The position numbers were made by a program, and so were the translations under genes. A model generated the notes under the pieces. It had not been told where the DNA came from, made no database searches, and worked only from the letters and a program-made list of their open reading frames with translations. Shown one piece after another: positions 50,308 through 58,265 of a stretch of DNA of 64,000 nt. Positions within the stretch are counted from its first letter, which is position 1. Every line of letters starts with the position of its first letter. The DNA comes from Planctomycetota bacterium (GTDB lineage Bacteria; Planctomycetota; MHYJ01; WSZJ01; JACPWG01), in the NCBI GenBank assembly GCA_016197205.1, contig JACPWG010000183.1:1-64000 (forward strand), given 5' to 3'.

Positions 50308-51030
50308 ATGTACGTGGTGCCCAACGCGAAGGCGGACGAGGTCGTCCTCTCCCTGGTGTCGAAATCGTCCCCGCGCGACGCGCTTGCCTGCTACTACCTC
50401 TTCGACTGTCCGGAGAGCGAGGTCGTCGTCGATGCCGACGGCCGCGGTCGGGCCTTCCTCGTGAAGAGCCCGAACCCTTTCGATGCGCAACGGCCCGTGG
50501 TGATCGTGCGCGCGACGGACGGCGAACGCGTGGAGCGGCTCGTGCGCGAGTCGCTCGAAGGCGACCAGGAGTTCGTGTTCGTCGTGACCCCCGACGTCGC
50601 GGGTCCGCTCCGACGAGCGCTCGCCGTGCGCGTGGAGACGACCAGCGCAATCTTCTCCGTGACGCGGCGCAGCTTTCGACCGCACCCCGCCGCCGAGACG
50701 CCCGTCTGCATGGAGGACGGGCAGATGCTCAAGTACTGCGTGCGGAACGGGGGGGACTTGCTGTCGTCGGCGGGCGTGCTCTGGGAGTCCAGCCGGTTCG
50801 CGGAGCTCTTCGTCTTCACGGAAACCGCAAGCCGGGGCAAGGGCTACGGGAGAGCTGTGGCGTCGGCGTGCACGGCGAATTGCCTGGAGCGGGGAAGAAC
50901 GCCGCTCTACATCCCGGAGGAATCCGACGAGGCGACGATCTCGGTCTGCCGCTCGCTCGGGTATCGCTCCACCGGAGACCGCGACTACACCTGCATCGGC
51001 CGCGTGTTCGGACGGCAGCGGTCGAACTAG
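50308..51030 (+). CDS. GNAT-family acetyltransferase-like protein
   Basis: A 240-residue protein. The C-terminal third carries an acetyl-CoA-binding pattern (ETASRGKGYGRAVASACT, then YIPEESDEATISVCRSLGYR) characteristic of GNAT/FR47 acetyltransferases. The N-terminal part is a degenerate GNAT-like half (VPNAKADEVVLSLVSKSS, CYYLFDCPESEVVV), so this may be a tandem GNAT. The ATG at 50308 has a GGAGG site and a strong promoter; the longer open frame has none. Substrate is unknown. Confidence 0.8.
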   Translation: MYVVPNAKADEVVLSLVSKSSPRDALACYYLFDCPESEVVVDADGRGRAFLVKSPNPFDAQRPVVIVRATDGERVERLVRESLEGDQEFVFVVTPDVAGPLRRALAVRVETTSAIFSVTRRSFRPHPAAETPVCMEDGQMLKYCVRNGGDLLSSAGVLWESSRFAELFVFTETASRGKGYGRAVASACTANCLERGRTPLYIPEESDEATISVCRSLGYRSTGDRDYTCIGRVFGRQRSN

Positions 51031-51365
51031 CGGCCCGTGGACGAAGTCCAGACCTGGCGCCAAGGGGAGAGGCTCCGGCCCGCGCGAACGGCCACGGAGG
51101 CTGTGATTTGCGGTGCCTCCGTTGACGACCACCGCGGAAATTCGTCAACGGACCCCAGGCCCACCCGCGGGAAGGACTCTCCTCTCCCTCCCCGCCCTGC
51201 GCCTCCCCCCACGGGGGCGCGGCCGTCCGCGAGCCGCGCGGGAAGTCTCGCGCCTGCGCCGCCAGGTGCGGGTCCAGCGACGTGCGGACGCCGCCGTCCC
51301 TGCGCAGGCTGGGGACCCCCGGGCGGAAGCGTCCATCCGCGCCGTCGCCGCGCGGGCCGCGCCGC
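51031..51365. other. Convergent intergenic region with hairpin
   Basis: No gene. CCGTTGACGA (51119-51128) and TCGTCAACGG (51142-51151) form a perfect 10-bp stem with a 13-base loop and no T-run; it may end transcription of the convergent flanking genes. The rest is low-complexity G+C-rich sequence. Confidence 0.5.
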
Positions 51366-51644
51366 CTACGCCTTCTTCTGCTTCCGCTTCTGCTTGTTGC
51401 GCCAGTCCTTGAAGTAGCGCGGATGGGTCTCGCGCCACTTCTTCAGGTACTCCCGCTGCTTTTCCGATTTCCAGTAGCCGGGGTACTTCTCTTTCCACTT
51501 GGGCATGTACGCCCGCATGTAGTCGAGACGGCGCTCCTGCCGGCAGGTCTCCCTGGAGCAGTAGACGTGCAGCTTGTTGCGGGACTTGAAGGACTTCCCG
51601 CAGAACTTGCAGGTTCGGGTTCCGAGCCCCTTGGCCTTGGCCAT
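51366..51644 (-). CDS. Small zinc-ribbon basic protein downstream of ndk
   Basis: A 92-residue basic protein. The N-terminal half has CKFCGKSFKSRNKLHVYCSR and a further Cys (ETCRQERR), a four-cysteine zinc knuckle. The rest repeats the theme MPKWKEKYPGYWKSEKQREY, then WRETHPRYFKDW, rich in Trp, Tyr and Lys, suggesting nucleic-acid binding. It ends with a Lys-rich tail. ATG 51644 follows AGGGAGC. It lies 53 bp after ndk on the same strand and is probably co-transcribed. I do not recognise a named family. Confidence 0.75.
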   Translation of the reverse strand: MAKAKGLGTRTCKFCGKSFKSRNKLHVYCSRETCRQERRLDYMRAYMPKWKEKYPGYWKSEKQREYLKKWRETHPRYFKDWRNKQKRKQKKA

Positions 51645-51697
51645 GTCGCGCTCCCTGACCGAGTCGCCGCCCAAGGGTTGGGCGGTCGGGCCGCCTC

Positions 51698-52165
51698 TTA
51701 TCTCAGATCCTCGTCCCCGTCGTGCAACCACGCTTGGTCGCAAGCCACGTGTTCGAGGATCTCCTCCTTGCCGAAGAATACCGGGATCTCGCGGTCGGCC
51801 GACTCGGGGGAATCGCTGCCGTGCACGAGATTGAAACTCTTCGAGATCCCAAAGTCGCCCCGGATCGTCCCGGGCTCCGCGTTCGGGCCGAACGTGGCCC
51901 CCATCAATTTCCGGCAAATCGCCGAGGCCTTCGGGCCTTCCCACACCATGGCGACGATCGGGCCGGAGGTCATGAAACGCACGAGCTTCGCGTAGAAGCC
52001 CTTCCCCTCGTGCGGGGCATACAGGCGCTTCGCCTGCTCCTGGCTCATCCGGAGGCCTTTCAGCGCGGCCAGCCGCAGCCCCTTGTCTTCGATGCGGGCG
52101 AGAATGCGGCCGACGAGGCGGCGCTCCACTCCGTCCGGTTTCACCAGGACCAGCGTCCGATCCAT
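51698..52165 (-). CDS. ndk: Nucleoside-diphosphate kinase
   Basis: A 155-residue NDK transferring gamma-phosphate from ATP to other NDPs. The phosphohistidine is His115 in FNLVHGSDSPESADRE, with RTLVLVKPDGVERRLVG at the N-terminus and KKL-type nucleotide contacts conserved. Length is slightly over the usual 140-150 because of an acidic C-terminal tail. A TTGACG-17 bp-TAGACT promoter lies upstream at 52225-52253. It leads an operon with the small zinc-ribbon gene. Confidence 0.97.
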   Translation of the reverse strand: MDRTLVLVKPDGVERRLVGRILARIEDKGLRLAALKGLRMSQEQAKRLYAPHEGKGFYAKLVRFMTSGPIVAMVWEGPKASAICRKLMGATFGPNAEPGTIRGDFGISKSFNLVHGSDSPESADREIPVFFGKEEILEHVACDQAWLHDGDEDLR

Positions 52166-52224
52166 CCGGCGATCTCCTAGCCCAATTTCAACTCAGAAGC
52201 CTCTTGCGAGCCCGTGGGGCGGGG

Positions 52225-52253
52225 AGTCTACTAACATTTTTATTTCGCGTCAA
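52225..52253 (-). promoter_or_regulatory. ndk promoter
   Basis: On the minus strand TTGACG (52253-52248) and TAGACT (52230-52225) are 17 bp apart, overlapping the stop codon of the YkgJ-type gene. The leader to the ndk ATG is about 53 bases. Confidence 0.6.
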
Positions 52254-52948
52254 GATTTATCCCGCCGGTCGGAGCGCATTCTTCGCGGCGAGCCCCAGGC
52301 GCCCGCGCCGACACCGGCAACCACGAAGGGAATGGTCGTCTGCAATTCGGCCAGCCCCGGCTCGCCCACGTCCTGCTCGAGTCGCGCGAGCAGGCCTGCC
52401 TCCGCGGCCTGGAAGGCGCGGTAGTCGAAGGCCAGCCGTCGCGCGTGCGCCGGCGCGAGTGGATCCAGCGTGGGGAAATTCAGCCGGCAATGCTCCTCGT
52501 GCACCGGGCCGTCCGCGACGTCGATGACCGGGGCGCCCTGCATCCTGCAGACGGCCGGCCGATGCGCGTACGCGCGGCATTCCCCTTCCGGGCCCAGGAA
52601 GGGACACGGTACCGGCCCGACCTGCTCGAAGGCCGCGTCGACGGCCTCCTCCGTGGCCGCGTCCAGTCGGCCCGACGCGCGCACGGCCGGCAGCACGGCG
52701 AGCAGATGCCCGGCGATGTCGCGTCCGCGCGCTTCGACGTCGACGCGCTCCTTCGCCGGAAGCGCCGCGAGCCCGTCCTCCAGGAGCAGGGCGTCGAGCG
52801 CGCCGATGTCGAAGAGCCCGTGGCAGCACTCGGTACAGCCGCGTCCGCAGCGGAGCTGGTCGCGGAAGCACCCGATACAGCGACCGAACCAGCGGTCGAC
52901 CGCGCCGAGGGCCGACTGGTACTCGGCTGCGATCCGCGCGCGGCTCAC
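52250..52948 (-). CDS. YkgJ-type cysteine-cluster protein
   Basis: A 232-residue protein of the YkgJ family of putative Fe/Zn-binding proteins. The cysteine cluster is CIGCFRDQLRCGRGCTECCH near residues 21-40, followed by CPFLGPEGECRAYAHRPAVC and HCRLNFPTLD. The GTG at 52948 overlaps the stop of the upstream HEAT-repeat gene in a GTGA arrangement, so translation is coupled. Family members are thought to bind metal; function is not established. Confidence 0.85.
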   Translation of the reverse strand: MSRARIAAEYQSALGAVDRWFGRCIGCFRDQLRCGRGCTECCHGLFDIGALDALLLEDGLAALPAKERVDVEARGRDIAGHLLAVLPAVRASGRLDAATEEAVDAAFEQVGPVPCPFLGPEGECRAYAHRPAVCRMQGAPVIDVADGPVHEEHCRLNFPTLDPLAPAHARRLAFDYRAFQAAEAGLLARLEQDVGEPGLAELQTTIPFVVAGVGAGAWGSPRRMRSDRRDKS

Positions 52949-54540
52949 TTGCGGAACTCGAAGGTGGGCCCGTTCTCCTCCCACCAGGCGAGCCAGGCCT
53001 TGAGCGCGGCCTCGCGCTCGTCGTCGCTCCCCTCCGCGGGGAAGGTGAGGTCCGCGCCGGTGAGCGAACGGAGAGCGGTCGCGGCGGCGGCGCGCACGAC
53101 GGCGGCGGAGTCGGCGAGGCCGTGCAGGAGGAAGCGCACGGCCGCCTTCTCCTTCACGCCGCCGAGAGCGCGCGCGGCGGAGGCGCGGTTGCGCGGCGCG
53201 GGCTCGCGCAGCAGGGCCTCGATCCACCACTCGGCCGGGGGCTTCGAGGCATTTCGGCTCCACCAGGCCTGCCACCGGGACGCGGCGTCCTTGCGCTCGG
53301 CGGCGGGGAGATCGGCGCCGAAGCCCTGGTTGAGCCCCGTGAGGGCCTGGAGGGCTTCGTCGGCGCGGGCGCGCACGGGGCCCACCTCGTCCTCGAGGGC
53401 GGCGAGGAGCGCGGGGATCGCATCCAGGGCCGCGCGCTTGCCCAGTTCGCGCGCGGCCGAGGCGCGATTCGAAGGATTCGCGTCCTTCAACGCCTGGCGA
53501 TACCACTCCACTGGGGCGCGGTCCTTGTGCGCCCGCCACCACTCCCGCCACCGGGCGATGCCCGCGGCGCGCGCCTCCGGCGCCGCGTACGGGTCGTAGT
53601 CGACCGAGAGGCGGGTCAGCTCGGCGAGCGCGAGCCCGGCCTGGAAGCGGACCGCCTCGACCGAGTCGTCCAGCGCTGCGAGGAGGGCGTCGACGGAGGA
53701 GAGGTCTCCGCGTTCCCGCAGGGCCGTGACGCCGGCGAGCCGGGTGCGCGCCTCCGGGGCGCGGAGGGCCTCCGTCCACCACTCGCGGGGGTGCTTTTCG
53801 CGGGAGCGCGTCCACCAAGCCTCCCACGCGGCGACGGTCTTTTCGCGTTCGTCGGAGCGCGCGTCGGGATCGAAGCCGGCGGGCAAGCGGGTCATCTCCT
53901 CGAGTGCGCGCGCCGCGGCGTCGCGCGCGCCGGCGGAGGGGTGGCGCATGGCGACGAGGAGGGAGGGGATGACGGCGACGTTCCCGAAACGGGGGAGGGT
54001 CCGCAGGGCGGCGGTGGCGACGGACGCGGCCGGGTCGGAGAGCTGTTCGATGAGGTAGGGGAGGGCCTCGGGCCGGCCGAGGTCGCCGAGCCCCTCGATG
54101 GCGAGGACGCGGAGCTGCGCGTCGCGGTCGTGGAGGGCGAGGGTGAGCGGGCGGAGGGCTTCGCGCGCCCCGCTCTTGCCGAGCTTGCGGAGGGCGTAGG
54201 TGCGCTCGACCTTGTCTCCCGACTCGGCCTGCTGGACCCAGCGGTCGAGCTCGGCCGCGCGCGCGCGGGCCGCGGCGGCCTCGGCGGGCGACGGGGCGCC
54301 GGGCGCCGATGGCGCGGGCGCGGGCGCGGGCGGTGCGTGCGGCGGCGGAGCGGCCTGGGCGGGGGCGCCGGGCGACTCGGCCGTCGCAGGTCGGGTCAAG
54401 CCGGGCAAGGCCGAAAGGAGGCTCGCGACGGCTCCGGCGACGGCTGCGAGGCCGGCGAGCGCGCCGCGCGTCGATCGGCGGCGCGCAGGCGCGCTCGCAG
54501 GACGGCGCCTCGGGTCAGGCGTGGCGGCAGGGAAGTCCAC
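52945..54540 (-). CDS. HEAT-repeat protein with N-terminal membrane anchor
   Basis: A 531-residue protein starting with GTG. A basic N-terminus and hydrophobic stretch (ALAGLAAVAGAVASLLSALP, about 27-46) form a signal anchor, followed by an Ala/Pro linker and HEAT-type repeats (about 95-531; YALRKLGKSGAREALRPLTL, LAIEGLGDLGRPEALPYLIE). Between repeats lie inserts of the form WREWWRAHKDRAPVEWYRQA, found several times and also in the HEAT lipoprotein at 56499. HEAT proteins act as scaffolds; the partner is unknown. Coupled to the YkgJ-type gene and separated from rpsI by a terminator. Confidence 0.85.
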   Translation of the reverse strand: MDFPAATPDPRRRPASAPARRRSTRGALAGLAAVAGAVASLLSALPGLTRPATAESPGAPAQAAPPPHAPPAPAPAPSAPGAPSPAEAAAARARAAELDRWVQQAESGDKVERTYALRKLGKSGAREALRPLTLALHDRDAQLRVLAIEGLGDLGRPEALPYLIEQLSDPAASVATAALRTLPRFGNVAVIPSLLVAMRHPSAGARDAAARALEEMTRLPAGFDPDARSDEREKTVAAWEAWWTRSREKHPREWWTEALRAPEARTRLAGVTALRERGDLSSVDALLAALDDSVEAVRFQAGLALAELTRLSVDYDPYAAPEARAAGIARWREWWRAHKDRAPVEWYRQALKDANPSNRASAARELGKRAALDAIPALLAALEDEVGPVRARADEALQALTGLNQGFGADLPAAERKDAASRWQAWWSRNASKPPAEWWIEALLREPAPRNRASAARALGGVKEKAAVRFLLHGLADSAAVVRAAAATALRSLTGADLTFPAEGSDDEREAALKAWLAWWEENGPTFEFRK

Positions 54541-54554
54541 GGCGAGGCCTGTTC

Positions 54555-54592
54555 CGAAAAAAAAGCCCCCGGCGCGGGGCCGGGGGCTTGGG
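54555..54592 (-). terminator. Rho-independent terminator of rplM-rpsI
   Basis: Read on the minus strand, AAGCCCCCGGCC and GCCGGGGGCTT pair in a strong stem with a short loop, immediately followed by eight T residues. It lies 18 bp past the rpsI stop. Confidence 0.92.
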
Positions 54593-54609
54593 GGAGTTCC
54601 GCGGAGAGA

Positions 54610-55017
54610 CTAGCGCTTCGAGAACTGGAAGCTCCGGCGGGCGCCGCGTCGACCGTACTTTTTCCGTTCCTTCATCCGCTGGTCGCGGGTGAGGAGATGG
54701 TCCTCGCGCAGCTTCGGCTCGAGGGTCGGGTCCGCCTTGCACAGCGCGCGGGCGACGCCCAGCAGGATCGCCTGCGCCTGGCCGGACTTGCCGCCGCCGG
54801 AGACGCGCGCCTCGAGGTCGTACTTGCCCAGGACCTTCGTGGAGTTGAAGGGCGTGAGCACGTCGATGCGGTCGCCTTCGGTCGGGAAATAGCGCTCGAA
54901 GGCTTCGGCGTTCACGAGCACCTTGCCGGTGCCGAGCTTCAGTCGGACTCGGGCGACCGCGGTCTTCCGCCGGCCGGTGCCGAGCGCGAGGGTCGCTTGG
55001 GCAGTCGTCTCCGCCAT
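54610..55017 (-). CDS. rpsI: 30S ribosomal protein S9
   Basis: A 135-residue S9 with the conserved start of the fold (GTGRRKTAVARVRLKLGTG), GGGKSGQAQAILLGVARAL and the terminal tail KKYGRRGARRSFQFSKR, whose last lysine-arginine reaches the P-site tRNA. It follows rplM by 66 bp in the usual order and ends at a strong terminator. Confidence 0.98.
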   Translation of the reverse strand: MAETTAQATLALGTGRRKTAVARVRLKLGTGKVLVNAEAFERYFPTEGDRIDVLTPFNSTKVLGKYDLEARVSGGGKSGQAQAILLGVARALCKADPTLEPKLREDHLLTRDQRMKERKKYGRRGARRSFQFSKR

Positions 55018-55083
55018 GGATCGGCTTCCTTTCGGGGGATATGCGGGTTCGTTGGGGCGGGGCGGGCCTGGGCCCGAAGGGCC

Positions 55084-55518
55084 TTACGCCTCGACCTTCA
55101 ATTCCTTGGGGTTCTGGGCCTGGTGCGGGTGCTCGGCGCCCGCGTAGACCTTCAGTTTCCTGAGCATCTGACGGCCCAGGCGCGAGTTCGGGATCATCCG
55201 CTTGACGGCCAGGAAAACGACCTGTTCCGGCTTCGCGGCCTGGAATTTCTTCAGCGGGGTCTCTTTGCGGCCGCCGGGATAGCCGGAGAACCGCTGGTAG
55301 ATCTTCTTGTCCGCTTTTTTGCCGGAGAGCCTTACTTTGCCGGCGTTGGTGACGATCACGAAGTCCCCGGTGTCGACGTGGGGCGCGTAGGTCACCTTGA
55401 GCTTGCCCATGAGAACCTGGGCGACGTGGGAGGCGAGGCGGCCCAGGACTTTGCCGTCGGCATCGACGTGCTGCCAGGACCGTTCCAGCGTCTCCTTCTT
55501 GGGCATGAAAGTGGACAT
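55084..55518 (-). CDS. rplM: 50S ribosomal protein L13
   Basis: A 144-residue L13 (ERSWQHVDADGKVLGRLASH, GDFVIVTNAGKVRLSGKKAD, RFSGYPGGRKETPLKKF, VKRMIPNSRLGRQMLRKLKV). It is the first gene of the canonical rplM-rpsI operon, driven by a TTGACA-16 bp-TATACT promoter. Confidence 0.98.
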   Translation of the reverse strand: MSTFMPKKETLERSWQHVDADGKVLGRLASHVAQVLMGKLKVTYAPHVDTGDFVIVTNAGKVRLSGKKADKKIYQRFSGYPGGRKETPLKKFQAAKPEQVVFLAVKRMIPNSRLGRQMLRKLKVYAGAEHPHQAQNPKELKVEA

Positions 55519-55616
55519 TTCCGAGGCTCCATTCCTGCGTCGGGAGGGGACGGAATCGCTCGGCCGGGTCGGCTCTTCGGCCTCGGCTCCGCCGCGTGGG
55601 GATCAGAAGAGGGCGC

Positions 55617-55644
55617 AGTATAACGTCGCCCGGAAGAATGTCAA
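55617..55644 (-). promoter_or_regulatory. rplM-rpsI promoter
   Basis: On the minus strand a consensus TTGACA (55644-55639) and TATACT (55622-55617) are 16 bp apart, about 100 bp before rplM. The -35 overlaps the end of the membrane-protein gene upstream. Confidence 0.75.
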
Positions 55645-56120
55645 GGTTTTTCCCCGCGTCCGCGTTGCAAGGCGTCGACGATCGGGGGAACCAGGAAGAG
55701 TAGCGCGACCGGGAGAAAGAGGGCACGGCCCGTCACCCAGGCCGCGACAAGCCAGAGCAGGCCGACGAAGAAGGTGAGGGCGGGGAGGAGCTCCGGCAGG
55801 CTCGTTGCGAGGTCGCTCCAGGTCCGCTTCCACGGGAAGGTGCGGGTGGCTTCGAGGATGCGCGTGGTGATGCGACGCGTGGGCTTGGGCCTGGCCGCGG
55901 CACGGACGGATCCAGGGGCGCCGGGCGCGGGCGGAGCGACCGCGCCCGCGGGATCGCGGGGCATGGAGACCGGCGGGGCCGGGGCCGGTGCGGATGCGGA
56001 TGCGGATGCGGATGGAGGGCCCGTGTCCGCGGCGGCAGCCGCGGGCCGGCTCTCCTCGGCGAGGCGGTCGAAGCCCTCGAGTAGCGCGCTACGGTCGATG
56101 CCTTCGTCGTCCGACTGCAC
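55641..56120 (-). CDS. Hypothetical C-terminally anchored membrane protein
   Basis: A 159-residue protein I do not recognise. The start is GTG 56120 (VQSDDEGIDRSALLEGFDRL), preceded by AGCGGAG; an upstream ATG at 56222 keeps the frame but its extra residues look non-coding. After an acidic helix and an Ala/Pro/Ser-rich linker containing a short GGATGC repeat, two hydrophobic segments (LLPALTFFVGLLWLVAAWVT and ALFLPVALLFLVPPIV) anchor the C-terminus. Confidence 0.6.
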   Translation of the reverse strand: MQSDDEGIDRSALLEGFDRLAEESRPAAAAADTGPPSASASASAPAPAPPVSMPRDPAGAVAPPAPGAPGSVRAAARPKPTRRITTRILEATRTFPWKRTWSDLATSLPELLPALTFFVGLLWLVAAWVTGRALFLPVALLFLVPPIVDALQRGRGEKP

Positions 56121-56498
56121 GGGGTCAGCTCCGCTGGAGGGACGTCGCCGGCTCGTGGCTTGATGACGAAGTCCGGACACGGTGCCCGGGGGGCGGGCCT
56201 CCGTCCCTCGCTCGCTCGACACGAGCTGTTGAGCGCAGGCCGGCCGGCGCGAATGGCCACACGGGCTGCCACCCCCCGTGACAGAGTCGACGACCGTGTC
56301 AGAAGCTCGTCAACGGGCCATGCGGTGGTGCTGTAACCTGGAGCCCCACGTGGACGTCCCAGGATGTTCGCGTTCGCCCCACTGCGGGCCCCGACGGAGG
56401 GGTAAGGTCGAAAGCGAGGTGCAGGTTGGGCGCGCTGAGACCGCTCCCTGACGGTCGCGGTTCCGCGTTGGTCGCGGCCGCACTCGAGAGGGTGGACG
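56121..56498. repeat. Intergenic region with GAGACCGCTCCCT repeat copy
   Basis: No gene is supported. GCTGAGACCGCTCCCTGACG at 56434-56453 extends to GGTCGCGGTTCC, the fourth copy of a short dispersed repeat also at 28775, 31592 and 45810. I see no promoter. Confidence 0.6.
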
Positions 56499-57725
56499 CT
56501 ACCCCCCCTGATGCCGGACGTCGGAGGACTCCTCCTCGATTTTCGGGGTCCGGCCCCCCGGGGGAAGAGCCTGGTTCGGCGCGGGCGCGGGCGTCCCCGC
56601 GCCGGGCGGATTCGACGGCCCGGGCGGAGCCGCGCCCTGGGGGCCGAAATGGATGGTCGAGTGGTTCGCATCCCACCAGGAGCGCCACGCGCTGGGGCTC
56701 TCGCCGAGCTTCTGGCCCGTGATGTTCTCCAGGGCGTAGGCCGCCTCCTTGCGGACCGGCTTCTCGGTGTCCGCGAGCAGCCCGATCAGCGGCTCGATGG
56801 CGCGCGGATCCTTGATGTGGGCGAGAGCGACGGCCGAGTTCAGCCGCACGAGGAAGTACTCGTCATGCAGCGTCTTCGCAAGAATGTCGTTCACGGCCTC
56901 CGGGGACCCGAGAACGGCCAGGGCGCGGACCGCTTCGTTCCGGACCGTGAAGCTCGTGTCGTCCAGCCTCTGCAGGAGCGGCGGGAGCAACTCGCGTGCG
57001 CGGCCGAACCGGGCGAGATGGGTGAGGGCGAAGGCCGCGGACCCGCGGACGTCCGGGTGCGGGTCTTCGAGGGCGCGCAGCAGCGGCTCGAGCGGGGTCT
57101 CCTTTTCGGCGAGCTCGCCGAGGCTGATGGCGGCGTTCGCGCGGACGCCGTAGTTCGGGTCGGACAAGGCGGAGAGGAGCGGGGCCACCGGGTTGGCGTC
57201 ACCGCAAAACCCGAGAGCGGCGGCGGCTACGACCCGGGCTTCGACCTGCGCGGAGCCGAGGTATGCTTCCAGCGTGTCCCGGGCTGCGTTGACCATTCCG
57301 CGCAGCTCCTGCTCGAGGCGCGTGCGTTCCTCATCGTTCGCCGCATCGCGAGCGACGTTCCACCTTCGGATCAGCGCGTCCAGTTCGATCAGCCGGTCCA
57401 GTTCCCTCTCCGAAAGTCGTCCGCCCCCCGCGCCCCCGGAGGCGGGTCGTGCGGGCGTGGAGTCGGCAGCCGCGTCGCGCGCCGCGCCGCGGTCGTCGGC
57501 CGATCGCCGCTCCTTCGGGGCGGGCTGGGATGCGCGGGCCAGTCCTCGGTCCGGGCCGCGTTCGGCGGCACGTTCCTGCGGGCGGGTCGCGGCCGGCGGC
57601 GCGGGCGACTTCGCTCCGTCGGCCTCCGTGCCCGCCGTGGACGAGCAACCGGACGGGAGGACGGGGACGAGGGCGAAGAAGGGGAGAAGGGCGAGACGCG
57701 AGAGCGGCAGGTGGACGCGGCGCAT
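56499..57725 (-). CDS. HEAT-repeat lipoprotein
   Basis: A 408-residue lipoprotein. The signal peptide ends in a lipobox (LVPVLPSGCSS; Cys27), followed by a charged linker, a helical segment, HEAT repeats from about 160 to 345 (VAAAALGFCGDANPVAPLLS, NAAISLGELAEKETPLEPLL, FALTHLARFGRARELLPPLL, RNEAVRALAVLGSPEAVNDI) and a Pro-rich tail. It ends with a SAWRSWWDANH segment like the inserts in the HEAT protein at 52945. It is the last gene of the lptD-ugd-coaD cluster, 32 bp after coaD. Likely an envelope scaffold. Confidence 0.85.
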   Translation of the reverse strand: MRRVHLPLSRLALLPFFALVPVLPSGCSSTAGTEADGAKSPAPPAATRPQERAAERGPDRGLARASQPAPKERRSADDRGAARDAAADSTPARPASGGAGGGRLSERELDRLIELDALIRRWNVARDAANDEERTRLEQELRGMVNAARDTLEAYLGSAQVEARVVAAAALGFCGDANPVAPLLSALSDPNYGVRANAAISLGELAEKETPLEPLLRALEDPHPDVRGSAAFALTHLARFGRARELLPPLLQRLDDTSFTVRNEAVRALAVLGSPEAVNDILAKTLHDEYFLVRLNSAVALAHIKDPRAIEPLIGLLADTEKPVRKEAAYALENITGQKLGESPSAWRSWWDANHSTIHFGPQGAAPPGPSNPPGAGTPAPAPNQALPPGGRTPKIEEESSDVRHQGG

Positions 57726-57757
57726 GGCGGGAGAATCCTCCGAGGGGGCGGATCGGG

Positions 57758-58240
57758 TCAGCGCCGGCGGAGCTTTTCCGCGAGCGCGGGCAGGACCTGC
57801 GGGGGGACGAATTTCGACACGTCCGCTCCCAGGCCCGCGGTTTCCTTTACGAGCCGGGAGCTGATGAAGGCGAACTCCTCGCTCGTCATCACGAACAGGG
57901 TTTCCAGGTCGGAGAGGAGCGCGCGATTGGTGAGGGCCATCTGGAACTCGGCCTCGAAGTCGGACATGGTCCGGAGCCCGCGCAGGAGGACGCGGTGTCC
58001 CTCGCGGCGCAGGTAGTCGACGGCGAGGCCCTGGAAGGCGTCGATGCGGACGTTGGGGAGTCCTTGGGTGACGGAGCGGAGCAGGTCCATCCTCTCCGCC
58101 GTCGAAAACAGGGCGGACTTCGACGGGTTGTCCGCGACGGCCACGATCAGCTCTTCGAGGACGCGGCTGCCGCGCGTGATCACGTCGAGATGACCGCGGG
58201 TCACCGGATCGAAGGAGCCGGGGTACACGGCGCGTGTCAT
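57758..58240 (-). CDS. coaD: Phosphopantetheine adenylyltransferase
   Basis: A 160-residue PPAT that makes dephospho-CoA from 4'-phosphopantetheine and ATP. The nucleotide-binding motif TxGH-type segment is YPGSFDPVTRGHLDVITRG, and FISSRLVKETAGLGADVSKF is the second. Length and the hexamer-forming segments (LRGLRTMSDFEAEFQMALTN) are typical. It lies 25 bp downstream of ugd on the same strand. Confidence 0.97.
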   Translation of the reverse strand: MTRAVYPGSFDPVTRGHLDVITRGSRVLEELIVAVADNPSKSALFSTAERMDLLRSVTQGLPNVRIDAFQGLAVDYLRREGHRVLLRGLRTMSDFEAEFQMALTNRALLSDLETLFVMTSEEFAFISSRLVKETAGLGADVSKFVPPQVLPALAEKLRRR

Positions 58241-58265
58241 GAGCGGTCCCTCCCGCGCGCGGCCG

